Source: Chaetoceros tenuissimus (taxonomy: Eukaryota > Bacillariophyta > Thalassiosirophyceae > Chaetocerotales > Chaetocerotaceae). From it: a stretch of DNA of 64,000 nucleotides. The DNA lies in the NCBI GenBank assembly GCA_021927905.1, contig BLLK01000051.1, positions 744,001-808,000 on the forward strand, in the 5' to 3' direction. Positions 30,266-39,918 of the stretch are shown here, one piece after another (position 1 is the first letter of the stretch; every line of letters starts with the position of its first letter). Position numbers and translations under genes: made by a program. The notes beneath the pieces are model-generated. The model saw only the letters and a list, made by a program, of their open reading frames with translations. It did not search any database and was not told where the DNA came from.

Positions 30266-30450
30266 GGGTGTAAACCTAGCGTTTTCCAACGGTAGGTTAT
30301 TGAGACTGGGTGTAAATCAACACCCATTTCGAAAATACTTGAAAATTCAGATCCCTCAAACTGCCTTCCTTCACGTGGAAATCACCGTACAAAATAGTTT
30401 CTCAAAATAATACATGATTTTCCAAGAAGATTAGGTGTAGATCTACACCC
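30266..30450. promoter_or_regulatory. GGGTGTA/TACACCC palindrome cluster, left end of copy 2
   Basis: Exact counterpart of 26009-26193. Together with the 22-bp palindrome at 30214-30235, the internal junction has the boxes on both sides of TAGATAT. Confidence 0.6.
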
Positions 30451-30606
30451 ACACTATTGACACAGGCTATTGACACCAATTGACGCAAAGTTTTATGTGC
30501 AAGCAGTAGTGCACCTACAAGCCTTCTTCTCTCGAGAAGCCTTCATCCTTCTATTCTTTTCAATTACAAGTACCATCCTTATTTAATTACATCAATCAAT
30601 CTAACT

Positions 30607-33600
30607 ATGAAGCATGGAATCAAGGATCCAACAGTTAATCTTCGCCTTCCAGTAGAGCAAGTAGCATCAAATTTTGTTGCGCCAAGCTCCAAATCCACGT
30701 ATAATGGAAGGCAAGTGCTCTTCATTATGTGGTTATTTGACACAGATCAAAGCAAGCTCAATATAGATAGCGACACATTAAATCTATGGGCTGAAAGTGA
30801 CCACAACGATAATATTGAATTCCAGACACAATTAACTGCATACAACGTGAGGATGGAAAAATGGAATAAGCAACAACAGAGCATCCCTGTAAAAGGACGT
30901 AAGCTCAAAACTGAGCCTTCCCATCCAACCAAAACTAGAAGCAGACTTAGAAAAGTTGTGAAGGAGGAGCTAAATAAAATGCAAAGAGGATCTGAAGACT
31001 CTGACTACAGATGCCCAGTGAAACTAGTTGGCGATGGAGCAATCAATTATAGAACCATTGAAAATTACATGTCACAGAAATTTAACCCAACGTATGTCTC
31101 AAAAAGCAGTGCAGTGCAGTATTTGAGAGAGAACTCTCTTTCAACAGAAATTCCCGCAGAATACATAAATGAGGGTGGGCAAGTTAGAGTTCAAATCCAG
31201 CAATCGCCAGAGGCCTATAATGGCATCAGAAGTGCAATTGTACACATGTATAATCAATGCCGTGTTGAAATGCCTGCGGATATGAAAAAAGATTTGTCAA
31301 TCTTCATTGCTGGAATAGATAGAACTGGAGCGAACCAGGCACAAAAACTTGGTTTAAAGATTGGGCATGGGAAAAAACCAATGTCATTCGAAGCATACGA
31401 AATGATAGCAAAGCATCTCTTTCAGTCTGGCGACCCACAGGATGTGTTTGCACATTTGTTTCTAGTTCTTGACTGGTCACTAATGAAACGGGCAGAGAAC
31501 TGCGTGAATGCTAAGATCAATCATATTTATTGGAACAACGATTGCTTAGTATTTGAGTTTGCTAAAGAAAAGGGGAAACAAAAAGGGGATTGCTTTGGTC
31601 CTTGGCACGTATATGCAAATCCACAGAAGCCACACATCTGTCCAGTACTCGCATTCGCAAAATATATTGCATCTTTTCCGGAAGTCTTGGAAGAAGGGCA
31701 CTCCCTATTCGAAGGTAGTGGCCAATACAGGAGATACAATGATAGGTTTTTACATGTGCTAGCGGAGCTGGAAGCACAGCTTTCCAACATTGGATTTGAA
31801 AAAGGTGATCTTGGTACTCACTCTTGTCGAAAAGGAGTGGGAACCATGATTGCAGCTGGGTGCACAGTGTCACCACCAATTGTGGCTCTCTGTGTTCGTG
31901 CTGGATGGGCTCTTGGTGGTGTGAAAGATAAGTATTTGTTTCGGGAAAATGCTGGAGACCAATATGTTGGGAGATGTGCTAGTGGACTGAATCAATTAGA
32001 TAAATCTTTTGCGATATCGCCACCCTATTTTGATTTTTCCAAATTGTCATACGAAGATGCTGAGAAAAGAAAGAAGGAAATTGATATTTTTTTGAACGAA
32101 CGTCTCCCTGTATCATGTGTACATGCTAAAACTAAGCATGTTTTGAAAATGCTCTTTGCTACACTAATGTATCATTATGATACGTTGACAACAATGCTAC
32201 ACCAAAGAAATCCAGTGAGAGCTTCAGCGTTCTTCCAGAATGTACCAATCGAAATCCGCGAATTAGCAGCAACCGCGTATCCATGGGATAGGACAAGCGA
32301 CACACCTGTTCTAACAGGGATTCCTCCTCATGTTTTGGCTATGGCCGAAATGGAAAAGTTGAAATTAGAAGTGCAATCACTTAAGGAAACATTGCTATCT
32401 GGAATAAGAGAAGAACTTGATTGTCGTGGATTCTACAGTAATGAAATAAACCAACATCGCATTGAAGAATTGTTTGAAAATCAAGCCGATGCAATTTCCA
32501 GATCTATTTTGGAAAGAATTAATGTCTCAGAGGATTATATCAAACAATCAGCAGCAGAAAATAAAGCGGAGAAAGATGCACTTGCTACTTTTATTGATGA
32601 AACGATAGAAGCTACCGACAATGATTCTAATACATTTCATATGGAAACAAATGAGCTTGAGAGTCAACACATGCTGAAGAAGAGAAAATTCACAATCGGT
32701 TTCCATCATGGACAACTGAATCCATTACCTCCAAACTACGAGTTTCCAAGTATGTCTTGTGCTTCATTGGTTAGGAATTGGTTCATAGGAGATTCCGAAA
32801 GGAATGTTCCTCCTTTCGGGACTTTAGACTCGCACATGGTTAAGCATATTGGAATCTATTCTAAGAAAAATCCAGAACAGCGGCTAAAAAGACCATCAGG
32901 TGCAGCTGATTTATCTATGATGAAATCATTCATGACTGTCGTGGAACGGATTGCAAAGGAAAATAAAATATGGAAGAAAAAGAACGAAAGATGGAATCTA
33001 GATTCTGTGAACAAGCTATGGCTCAAAGTGGGTCCTATCATCTTCACAAAATTTGGTATTGATAAAAGCAATCGTCCTACGCAAGATTCTTGGAAAACAG
33101 CATACAATAAAATGTCAAAAGCCGATGCATTCAAGAATATACGTAACAAGAAACGGAAGAAAGAACAGACCAGCACAATGGTAAGTTCTTTCGTGTCCAT
33201 GCCCAAGCAACCAATCACATCAACACTTACTGCGGCTACTGTTACACAAGAAGAAGATATTATAGAAGCATTACCACAGCCTCTTCAATTGTATGTCCTC
33301 TCAGAGAATGATCGGAAACGTATTCGTGATGCATTATATAGTCCGGGTGAAGATTTAAAAGTGATAGCAGAAATCAATGGGAATAAAGTTACCAAACGAT
33401 CAATCCGTACACTTCATGCTGGACAATGGCTGAACGATGAAATTATTTTATTCTTCATGTTCCTAATTCTACAGAGGGACTACTGTTTCCATTTGAGAGA
33501 TTCGACAAGGAAAAGAATTCATTTCTTTCACACCCATTTTTTCACGAAACTTTTCAATACACCTGATACCCCATCCAAGGAAATCTCAACAACGGAATAC

Positions 33601-34068
33601 AATTATGAAAATGTAAAGAGATGGTCTCGCGGCGCTCCGCAGCAGGATATATTCAGTTTGGATAAACTATTTCTCCCAGTCAATGTGAATGAATCGCACT
33701 GGACATTGATTGTTGTATTTATGCAGCAGAAAGTTATCAAGTATTACGACTCATTGTCTGGTGATGGCAGACTCTATTGTGAAGCGACGTTAAGGTACTT
33801 GAAAGATGAGTATATGACCACGAAAGGAAGGACCCTCGATGCAGAGGAATGGGAAATTGTTGGGTTTACCAATGATGTTCCGATACAACCCAATGGTTAT
33901 GATTGTGGAGTTTTTGTTTGTTTCTTTGCAGATCTAATATCACTTGACCGTCCTCTCAATAGTATTAGAAAGGATGAAATTGTCTCAAGAGGAAGGGACC
34001 GGATAGCTCTATCAATATTGAATGAAGTTCCAGCAACCTTTGATACAGCCACCTTTGATAATTTATAA
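30607..34068 (+). CDS. Tyrosine recombinase fused to Ulp1-type cysteine peptidase (copy 2)
   Basis: 1,153 aa, amino-acid identical to the product of 26350-29811, with the same recombinase residues (Arg295, His405, Arg408, Trp434, Tyr453) and peptidase residues (His1031, Asp1048, Gln1094, Cys1100). Two intact identical genes mean very recent duplication, or gene conversion, or an assembly effect. The start is the same ATG, following a ~350-bp leader that includes the end palindromes. Confidence 0.88.
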   Translation: MKHGIKDPTVNLRLPVEQVASNFVAPSSKSTYNGRQVLFIMWLFDTDQSKLNIDSDTLNLWAESDHNDNIEFQTQLTAYNVRMEKWNKQQQSIPVKGRKLKTEPSHPTKTRSRLRKVVKEELNKMQRGSEDSDYRCPVKLVGDGAINYRTIENYMSQKFNPTYVSKSSAVQYLRENSLSTEIPAEYINEGGQVRVQIQQSPEAYNGIRSAIVHMYNQCRVEMPADMKKDLSIFIAGIDRTGANQAQKLGLKIGHGKKPMSFEAYEMIAKHLFQSGDPQDVFAHLFLVLDWSLMKRAENCVNAKINHIYWNNDCLVFEFAKEKGKQKGDCFGPWHVYANPQKPHICPVLAFAKYIASFPEVLEEGHSLFEGSGQYRRYNDRFLHVLAELEAQLSNIGFEKGDLGTHSCRKGVGTMIAAGCTVSPPIVALCVRAGWALGGVKDKYLFRENAGDQYVGRCASGLNQLDKSFAISPPYFDFSKLSYEDAEKRKKEIDIFLNERLPVSCVHAKTKHVLKMLFATLMYHYDTLTTMLHQRNPVRASAFFQNVPIEIRELAATAYPWDRTSDTPVLTGIPPHVLAMAEMEKLKLEVQSLKETLLSGIREELDCRGFYSNEINQHRIEELFENQADAISRSILERINVSEDYIKQSAAENKAEKDALATFIDETIEATDNDSNTFHMETNELESQHMLKKRKFTIGFHHGQLNPLPPNYEFPSMSCASLVRNWFIGDSERNVPPFGTLDSHMVKHIGIYSKKNPEQRLKRPSGAADLSMMKSFMTVVERIAKENKIWKKKNERWNLDSVNKLWLKVGPIIFTKFGIDKSNRPTQDSWKTAYNKMSKADAFKNIRNKKRKKEQTSTMVSSFVSMPKQPITSTLTAATVTQEEDIIEALPQPLQLYVLSENDRKRIRDALYSPGEDLKVIAEINGNKVTKRSIRTLHAGQWLNDEIILFFMFLILQRDYCFHLRDSTRKRIHFFHTHFFTKLFNTPDTPSKEISTTEYNYENVKRWSRGAPQQDIFSLDKLFLPVNVNESHWTLIVVFMQQKVIKYYDSLSGDGRLYCEATLRYLKDEYMTTKGRTLDAEEWEIVGFTNDVPIQPNGYDCGVFVCFFADLISLDRPLNSIRKDEIVSRGRDRIALSILNEVPATFDTATFDNL

Positions 34069-34470
34069 AACTTGAATTAGATAATGAGAAATTTTATGTG
34101 TATATGCAAATGTATTATATGTGAAATGACTCACCATCGAAGATAGGGAATTTATTTGGAATTTTCATATGATGTGAGCATCCAGGCATCCACCCGTGGT
34201 CAGCTCACCATGAAGTGCACACAATTTAGGGTTTCCACATGGTCAGTCATTAACTCCTAAGTGTATAAAACAGCTACTTAGCAAAAAGAACTGTTGTTGA
34301 ATGTGTATTGATGAATTTTTTAATTATCTAGCTGTGGTGTTTTGTTTCTAGTTGTTTGGAGTTATTCCTCTTCTTCGCGGAGAAGGAAGTTGCGTCGTAT
34401 TTTCATCCTTCCAAATGTTGGAGTCCTACTGAGTGCGTAGGATTATAAGTCATTTAGCCGTGTCAATGGG

Positions 34471-34492
34471 ACGGGTGTAATATTACACCCGT
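34471..34492. promoter_or_regulatory. Perfect 22-bp palindrome, right end of copy 2
   Basis: Same sequence and same distance to the core as 30214-30235. Confidence 0.65.
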
Positions 34493-34506
34493 TCTTCTTC
34501 CATATG

Positions 34507-34513
34507 TAGATAT
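34507..34513. repeat. Crypton-like integration site copy 3 (TAGATAT), right host junction
   Basis: Third copy of the 7-bp core at the right element-host boundary. Confidence 0.85.
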
Positions 34514-34767
34514 TTTGAGAAGCTAAAGAGCAGCTATCTGAAAGTTGAAAAAGAGAAAGAAAGAAGAAGAGAAGAAATTAAATTGTTACCAATGACGAAC
34601 GTAGAAAAATGTGTCTGATGTGCGATGTGCGATGACGAGTGAACGAGTGATGAATGATGAGGTGTTTTCTCTCACATATCTTTTGATGGTACATTGATAA
34701 TCTTTACCAGCTATCAGGTCCATCTCATAAGTCAAATACTCAAAGAAAATACACTACATTTCAAAAG

Positions 34768-35607
34768 ATGAACAAGGTTGCAGCCACTCTATGTTTGTTT
34801 CTTCTGAGCCTTTATCGGACAGGAGCCTTTTCTGTAGCTCCAACAAATACTCAAAATGGAATATCCAAATCAATAGATCCAGAATATCCTCAAAACTTTA
34901 CTGGAAGGCTATGGTTCAATCCTGCACTCGTCAAGGTGGATAAGAATCTTCAACCTGGATCAGATGTATCAATCATTTCTCTTTTCGGTTATACACTTGG
35001 TGGTACAGTAACTTTGGAATATGACTCATCACCTGTCGGTCCTTATCGAGAATATGTAACCATGTCAGCATTAGTTTCGAAACGTGGATCAATAGGTCAA
35101 TGGGGAAGTAGATTGTATGTTTCAACACAAGAAGCGGAAGATGTATGTCGAGACATATGGGGAGTACCTGCAGAACTTGCAAACATTGATTTCGTCGAAG
35201 AAAGTAAATGTTTAAAAGTGACTGCACCTCCAAATCCTACTTTGGCAAATCCTGACAAGATTGATATATGTGTGGAGGGTTGGAAGAATACAAGAGTTCT
35301 TTGTAAAGAAGATTATGAATATGCGAATGGTTCTCCAAAGAGATATGGAAATGTTCCAGTGAATTGGACACCAACCATCAAAGCTTTGTGGGCACCTTTT
35401 GTTCCTAGCAATGACAAAGGTGATATCAGTCTAAGTTTGCCATTGCACAAATTAAGGCTTTCTGCAAGTGCAATTCGTTTGCATTGGTCGGGATTGGAAA
35501 AGTCTAGTAAATGGGAAAAATTGGAGTGTGGCATTCCACTTGGATTGGGACTGATTGTTGATAATGTGTTGATAGAAATCGGAGTTCGATGCGACGAAGA
35601 CTTGTAG
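34768..35607 (+). CDS. Acetoacetate decarboxylase-fold protein, plastid targeted
   Basis: 279 aa. A signal peptide (MNKVAATLCLFLLSLYRT) ends at GAFSVAPT, an ASAFAP-like plastid motif with Phe after Ala. The mature domain resembles the acetoacetate decarboxylase superfamily: GPYREYVTMSALV, GQWGSRLYVSTQEAEDVCRD and IWGVPAELA, comparable to the REIWGfPK segment. I see no clear catalytic Lys of true acetoacetate decarboxylases, so a binding or pigment/lipid-related role is also possible. Its upstream region was shared with the divergent ABC gene before the Crypton-like array inserted. Confidence 0.6.
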   Translation: MNKVAATLCLFLLSLYRTGAFSVAPTNTQNGISKSIDPEYPQNFTGRLWFNPALVKVDKNLQPGSDVSIISLFGYTLGGTVTLEYDSSPVGPYREYVTMSALVSKRGSIGQWGSRLYVSTQEAEDVCRDIWGVPAELANIDFVEESKCLKVTAPPNPTLANPDKIDICVEGWKNTRVLCKEDYEYANGSPKRYGNVPVNWTPTIKALWAPFVPSNDKGDISLSLPLHKLRLSASAIRLHWSGLEKSSKWEKLECGIPLGLGLIVDNVLIEIGVRCDEDL

Positions 35608-35696
35608 TTTTACTAAAGTACTAATAAGGCGACGTATTGTATGACCTATCATATTTGAAACTTTGCTTACAATAGGAATTTACGCGTCATCTCTAC

Positions 35697-36650
35697 TTAG
35701 AAAAATGAAAATATTTCTTCATCTCGCATTTTTGTGGTCTCGAGTTGTTGTAAATTGATTGATTCTTTCCATTTGTAAACAGCAATAGCTGTAGATGTGT
35801 CTTCTATTATTTTCAAGTGCTTCAAAATAACCTCACCCGAAATTTGTAACAATGCAAACCATTCATCTGCCTTTGCTTGAGTGGATAGGAACACTCCTGG
35901 TCGAATTTCGTGGCTGTCTTTCGATCTGCCATCGACATAATAACCAAAGAATCTGTCTTTGCGTCGAATATATTTTCGCCTTGCAACATATCTTCGAACA
36001 TTCTTTTGAATTAATATAGCTGAATTGTTTTGGAGGGACGATGTCAATTTGTAAGCGTGTGTGTGCCACTTGGATAATGCCAATAGGATTGTCAAACTAT
36101 TGACATTACGATTGTAAGCTTCTAGAAAGCTTAATGCATCATGGACTTTCTGTCTACATTCTCCTGGACTGTGAATGTTATTTGTCTGTCGTATTTTTAT
36201 CTTTGCTGTTTTATATTCTTCACTGATCTTGTAGCTACTCCTATCTGAAAGGATTCTTGATCCAGTGAAAATATGATCGACAGCTTTGACGCGATTACAC
36301 TTTTCTTTGAACTCATTCAATGATGTTGATTCATTTGTTTCTTTTTCCTTTTGTATCTCGTCAAGTAGAAGTTCCCTTCGATAGTTTTTCAAAGCAAATG
36401 GTAACGTAGAAGAATCACTATTGTCTACATGCTTTATATAGTCCCTTGTTGGTTTGTATTTTCCAATGATGAGAATCTGAAGAACAGAAGAACATGATAC
36501 TGTCTCTCTAGTCACAATCGTGTAGACAGGATCCACTCGTTCAACGATGCCAATAAGCAGTATTTTTGAGCAAGAGTCATCAACACAGTCATTCCCTCTA
36601 AATACAATTACTTCTCCTCTTTGATACTCCTTTTCAACATCTTTCGACAT
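35697..36650 (-). CDS. IQ-motif protein of unknown function
   Basis: 317 aa, one exon. One clear calmodulin-binding IQ motif: AILIQKNVRRYVARRKYIRR at about residues 215-235. The N-terminal ~100 residues (RGEVIVFRGND, LIGIVERVDPVYTIVT) look like a small beta domain; the rest is charged and helical. Nothing else is recognised. A calcium/calmodulin-linked structural or regulatory protein is a reasonable guess. Confidence 0.6.
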   Translation of the reverse strand: MSKDVEKEYQRGEVIVFRGNDCVDDSCSKILLIGIVERVDPVYTIVTRETVSCSSVLQILIIGKYKPTRDYIKHVDNSDSSTLPFALKNYRRELLLDEIQKEKETNESTSLNEFKEKCNRVKAVDHIFTGSRILSDRSSYKISEEYKTAKIKIRQTNNIHSPGECRQKVHDALSFLEAYNRNVNSLTILLALSKWHTHAYKLTSSLQNNSAILIQKNVRRYVARRKYIRRKDRFFGYYVDGRSKDSHEIRPGVFLSTQAKADEWFALLQISGEVILKHLKIIEDTSTAIAVYKWKESINLQQLETTKMRDEEIFSFF

Positions 36651-36875
36651 TTGAAAAATTGAAATCTCTCTTTATTTTACTAAAGGAACAAGTACAGTTC
36701 AAGAAAAAAAAGAAAAGAAGCAAGTGCTTTACTGTGACATGTTTGCACACAACACGTCACACGCGGAGAGCCAAACCTACTATGCAGCTACCTTTGAAGA
36801 ATCCGTCTTCTGCCTAACTACCTTATTGTACATACTTAGTTTTCTAAAAGGTTCTCCAATCAAATCCTTGATATT

Positions 36876-38204
36876 TCAAATCTTTAAAGAACTCATCTCA
36901 CTCAGATCAGGAATCACCCCATTGATTTGCTTGAGAAGTTGAATTTTTTTGCGCTGGCCAAGTTTAGAGATAAAACTATTATTCCTATCGCATTTCTCGC
37001 AAATTGTATCAAGTAGTTGTTCCACTTCCTTTTCGTATGTAAAGTCACATAGACACCATTCTAATCTACACTGCTCACCTGTAATTGTTGTGTCGAAAAG
37101 CCTCATATCTTCCGCAACCCTCTCGAAGTCATAATCATGAGTACAGACAAGTTCTTTCAGTGAAGCCTTCATCTGATCATCAAAAACAACCTTGTGTTCT
37201 ACATCATTTTTCATTTCTGTCTCTACATCTCCATCTACTTCAACACGAAAGATTTCTCTCTCTTTTGCAGCTTCCAAGGCTGCCTTTTTGTTACGCTCTT
37301 CTTTTTTGTCCTCCTCGAGTTTCTGTGCTTCAACTTGCTCAGCTGATAACCCTTGATTCTCCAAAAGTTGAAGGTCATTGTTTGCATCAATTCTTACTTG
37401 ATTCTGCCAATCGCGGAAAGCTTGAATTCCTTGAGCCTCTTCCATCTTTTTCTTTTCAATCCATTCCGCCTTCACCTTTTGTTCGGCCTCTCTGCCTCCT
37501 TCAGACCACGCAACAGAAGTTGCCCTTTCCATTTCAAAGATTGGTCTATCGAGGTACTTCAACTTTTTCAAATTAACAATCATCTTTTTGCGAAAATGAG
37601 CCAAGTCCGTTGCAATCGGATTACCAGTCATGTTGATTGATAGTAAACCCTCGCATTTCGACAGTTCATTAATAATGTTCTCATCACTTTCAAAATGATT
37701 ATGACTGAAATCAATCGAAGTAAGAGATTTACAATTGGACAACTCTTCAATACATTCTGAAGTAGCCAAGAGATTCTTGGACACGTTGAGATTCGCAAGA
37801 ATTGGCAACACTGCCAATCCGTTTAAAGATGTAAGGCGATTCTCAGAGAGATCCAACTGAACAAGTTGATTCAATCCGTCGAGATTTTCAATCTTGGCAA
37901 TGAGGTTCCTTTGTAAATACAAGCATCGAAGTTTCGAAAGATGTGCTATGTTCTCAATCTTTTGTAATCCATTCGAATCTAGCCACAATGCGTTTAATCC
38001 AGTATATTCCTCAAGATTCTCGATTCGTTGGTATCCCTTGTAGTGAAGATGAAGGTTAGTATTTAGTTCAGGTGTAAAGTACCCATTTTGATCCAAGCAT
38101 GCTTTTCGAATTTCATCTTTACTCATGAGAGGAAACCCGTTGGTGGTCGTTTTCTCTGTAATTGAGTTTTCTACCAGTTGTTGTTGTTGTTCTTGTCGAA
38201 TCAT
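36876..38204 (-). CDS. DNAAF1: Dynein axonemal assembly factor 1 (LRRC50/ODA7 type)
   Basis: 442 aa from the Met at 38204; the frame is open to 38270. The N-terminus [20 protein letters not shown] then [20 protein letters not shown] is the characteristic DNAAF1 start, followed by five to six SDS22-type leucine-rich repeats ([39 protein letters not shown]...) and an LRR cap [20 protein letters not shown] charged coiled coil and a 100-residue helical tail follow. DNAAF1 works in the cytoplasm to preassemble outer and inner dynein arms, so the organism should make a motile flagellum. This supports a centric rather than a pennate diatom. Confidence 0.88.
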   Translation of the reverse strand: MIRQEQQQQLVENSITEKTTTNGFPLMSKDEIRKACLDQNGYFTPELNTNLHLHYKGYQRIENLEEYTGLNALWLDSNGLQKIENIAHLSKLRCLYLQRNLIAKIENLDGLNQLVQLDLSENRLTSLNGLAVLPILANLNVSKNLLATSECIEELSNCKSLTSIDFSHNHFESDENIINELSKCEGLLSINMTGNPIATDLAHFRKKMIVNLKKLKYLDRPIFEMERATSVAWSEGGREAEQKVKAEWIEKKKMEEAQGIQAFRDWQNQVRIDANNDLQLLENQGLSAEQVEAQKLEEDKKEERNKKAALEAAKEREIFRVEVDGDVETEMKNDVEHKVVFDDQMKASLKELVCTHDYDFERVAEDMRLFDTTITGEQCRLEWCLCDFTYEKEVEQLLDTICEKCDRNNSFISKLGQRKKIQLLKQINGVIPDLSEMSSLKI

Positions 38205-38348
38205 GATTGTTTTCGTATGATTTTTATGTACGTAGAAAAACTGAAGTTTCTCTCTCCCACCAAGAATCAAATCGTGTCAAGAAAAGCTTTCCTTAGAAGG
38301 TCCTACAAAACATTTTTGATTTTTCAAACTTTTCCCAATTCGAATTTT

Positions 38349-39275
38349 ATGCAAAGTGACGAAACTGAGGAACCATTGAACCAGGAAGACGGAAATGCAG
38401 AGGTGGATTACTCCATGAGAAGAAATAGAAGGGTTACTTTTGAAACTAACCTGCCAACACAAATGTCAAATGAAAAAAGAGACAGCTCTTTTAGCAATGA
38501 ATACGACAATGCTAAAAGAAGAGAAAGTTTGAGCAGTGAAGAAGAGTTTCCAGACGATACGAGAAGATATTCCTATGACAATTATTCCAACCAGTCATCA
38601 AGAGACAGCTTTGAAGCAACTGGAAATAAAGAAAAGCGACCTTCTTTTTTTCGAAAGAGCAGTCAAAGTCTCACACACCTGATTGCCAAAGTAACCCCAC
38701 GGAACCCTTCTCTTCGTGCACTCTTTTTATTTTTGGGGACTGCATTTACTGTTTCTGGACTAACAGTATCAGGCTACTATGTTTATACGAATATTATTTC
38801 CAAAAGTGAAGAGGGTCCAAATACTAGAGCGACACTTTTTCCATCTTTTGCACCCACAAATGTGGAGCCAAATACGTCGTCTCCATCTTCTGCACCCCTC
38901 CATAATACAGGTCAACCTTCAATTGCAGAAAAAGATAACGAAACAGGAATTCCAACGAAAGGGGAAGCTTCTACAAAAGCGCCAACTGTTTCACCTACAA
39001 AATCTAAATCGCCAATCACAAGTATGTGCGAGAGTGATGAGACTTCATTTTCTTTTCTAACCACCACTGGTAACACTCAAGACTGCGCTTGGTTGACTCT
39101 TGCAACTGATCCATCCATCAATCAGAACCGACTAAATAAATATTGTGTCATGGAACATGTGAATACAAATTGCTGCAAGTCCTGCGATGGTTTTGAGGTC
39201 GACTTTTGTCTCGACTCATTGTCGTTTACTTTCCAAATTACAAATGGTAACATACAAGAGTGTCAGCTTGAATAA
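38349..39275 (+). CDS. Single-TM protein with Ser/Pro stalk and Cys-rich repeat, truncated second repeat
   Basis: 308 aa from the Met at 38349. A Ser/Arg-rich cytoplasmic N-terminus precedes a TM helix (ALFLFLGTAFTVSGLTVSGY, about 172-195), then a Ser/Pro/Thr stalk with PTVSPTKSKSP motifs and a Cys-rich extracellular repeat: C-x3-ETSFSF, QDCAWL, NKYC, NCCKSC. This resembles ShKT-like modules common in diatom surface proteins. A second repeat starts (DFCLDSLSFTFQITNGNIQEC) but the frame ends three codons later. One frame over, the repeat seems to continue (SLNNDEGRGN...KRCILY), so a one-base frameshift or sequencing error is possible. Divergent from DNAAF1. Confidence 0.6.
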   Translation: MQSDETEEPLNQEDGNAEVDYSMRRNRRVTFETNLPTQMSNEKRDSSFSNEYDNAKRRESLSSEEEFPDDTRRYSYDNYSNQSSRDSFEATGNKEKRPSFFRKSSQSLTHLIAKVTPRNPSLRALFLFLGTAFTVSGLTVSGYYVYTNIISKSEEGPNTRATLFPSFAPTNVEPNTSSPSSAPLHNTGQPSIAEKDNETGIPTKGEASTKAPTVSPTKSKSPITSMCESDETSFSFLTTTGNTQDCAWLTLATDPSINQNRLNKYCVMEHVNTNCCKSCDGFEVDFCLDSLSFTFQITNGNIQECQLE

Positions 39276-39918
39276 TGATGAAGGAAGAGGAAATTTTACA
39301 GCCTTGTTTTTGGTGTACTACACTGCAAGGACGAACAAAAGATGTATATTATATATGGAAGATATCGAAATGGTTTCGACCACTACCTACTAGACTTCTA
39401 GTATACTGAAATGATTTCAAGATTTGCATGTCGCGAAGGGTCCCTTATAATTATTAAATTCGTAGACAACTTTCTAGGAGTGTATTTGGTCATTCTTTTA
39501 GTAGTTAGTAGGAGTTATATTCAGCACAAATCTTCTACGATTTGAACACCTTGAACCTATGAAGTAAAAATGAAGGACAAGTTTTGAATACCATGACGAA
39601 GGAGCAATGCTTTCACAGAAATTGAAGCCAGACGTTTGCAAGGTGAGCATGAATAGTGTATTACTGGAGTACTTTTTGTTAAGAAAATTACTATATACTT
39701 TTCACTATTTATGTACATGAATGTCAACTAATCGGAAAACAAAATCAAGAGTGGCTGCCAAAATAGAATGACAACAATTCTTTCCACTATTTATGTACAT
39801 GACTGCCGATTGATCGGGATAACAAATATCGATGGTGGCTGCATTGATGTCGATACAGATTAACTTCTGCAAGTCTTTTTTAAAAGAGAATAATAGTAAT
39901 CGTGAACAGGATAGACAA
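39276..39918. other. Intergenic with a degenerate ~80-bp tandem duplication
   Basis: Between convergent genes. 39703-39758 and 39785-39842 are related copies (shared CACTATTTATGTACATGA at the start and GTGGCTGC at the end) with about a quarter of the middle bases changed. Confidence 0.55.

Larger units (their letters stand above)
30257..34513 (+). mobile_element. Crypton-like tyrosine-recombinase transposon, copy 2
   Basis: Same 4,257-bp unit repeated head to tail, intact, ending at the third TAGATAT (34507-34513), after which the host sequence TTTGAGAAGC begins. Identical over every stretch compared. Either a second integration into the junction site, integration of a dimer circle, or an assembly duplication. 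Confidence 0.85.

Noticed and set aside
26000-34513. Reading the pair as one long element with terminal direct repeats
   Set aside because: Each unit is complete with its own gene and ends, and the core site recurs at the middle junction, so two tandem units explain it better.
37085-37576. 163-aa forward ORF
   Set aside because: Antisense to the DNAAF1 coiled coil.
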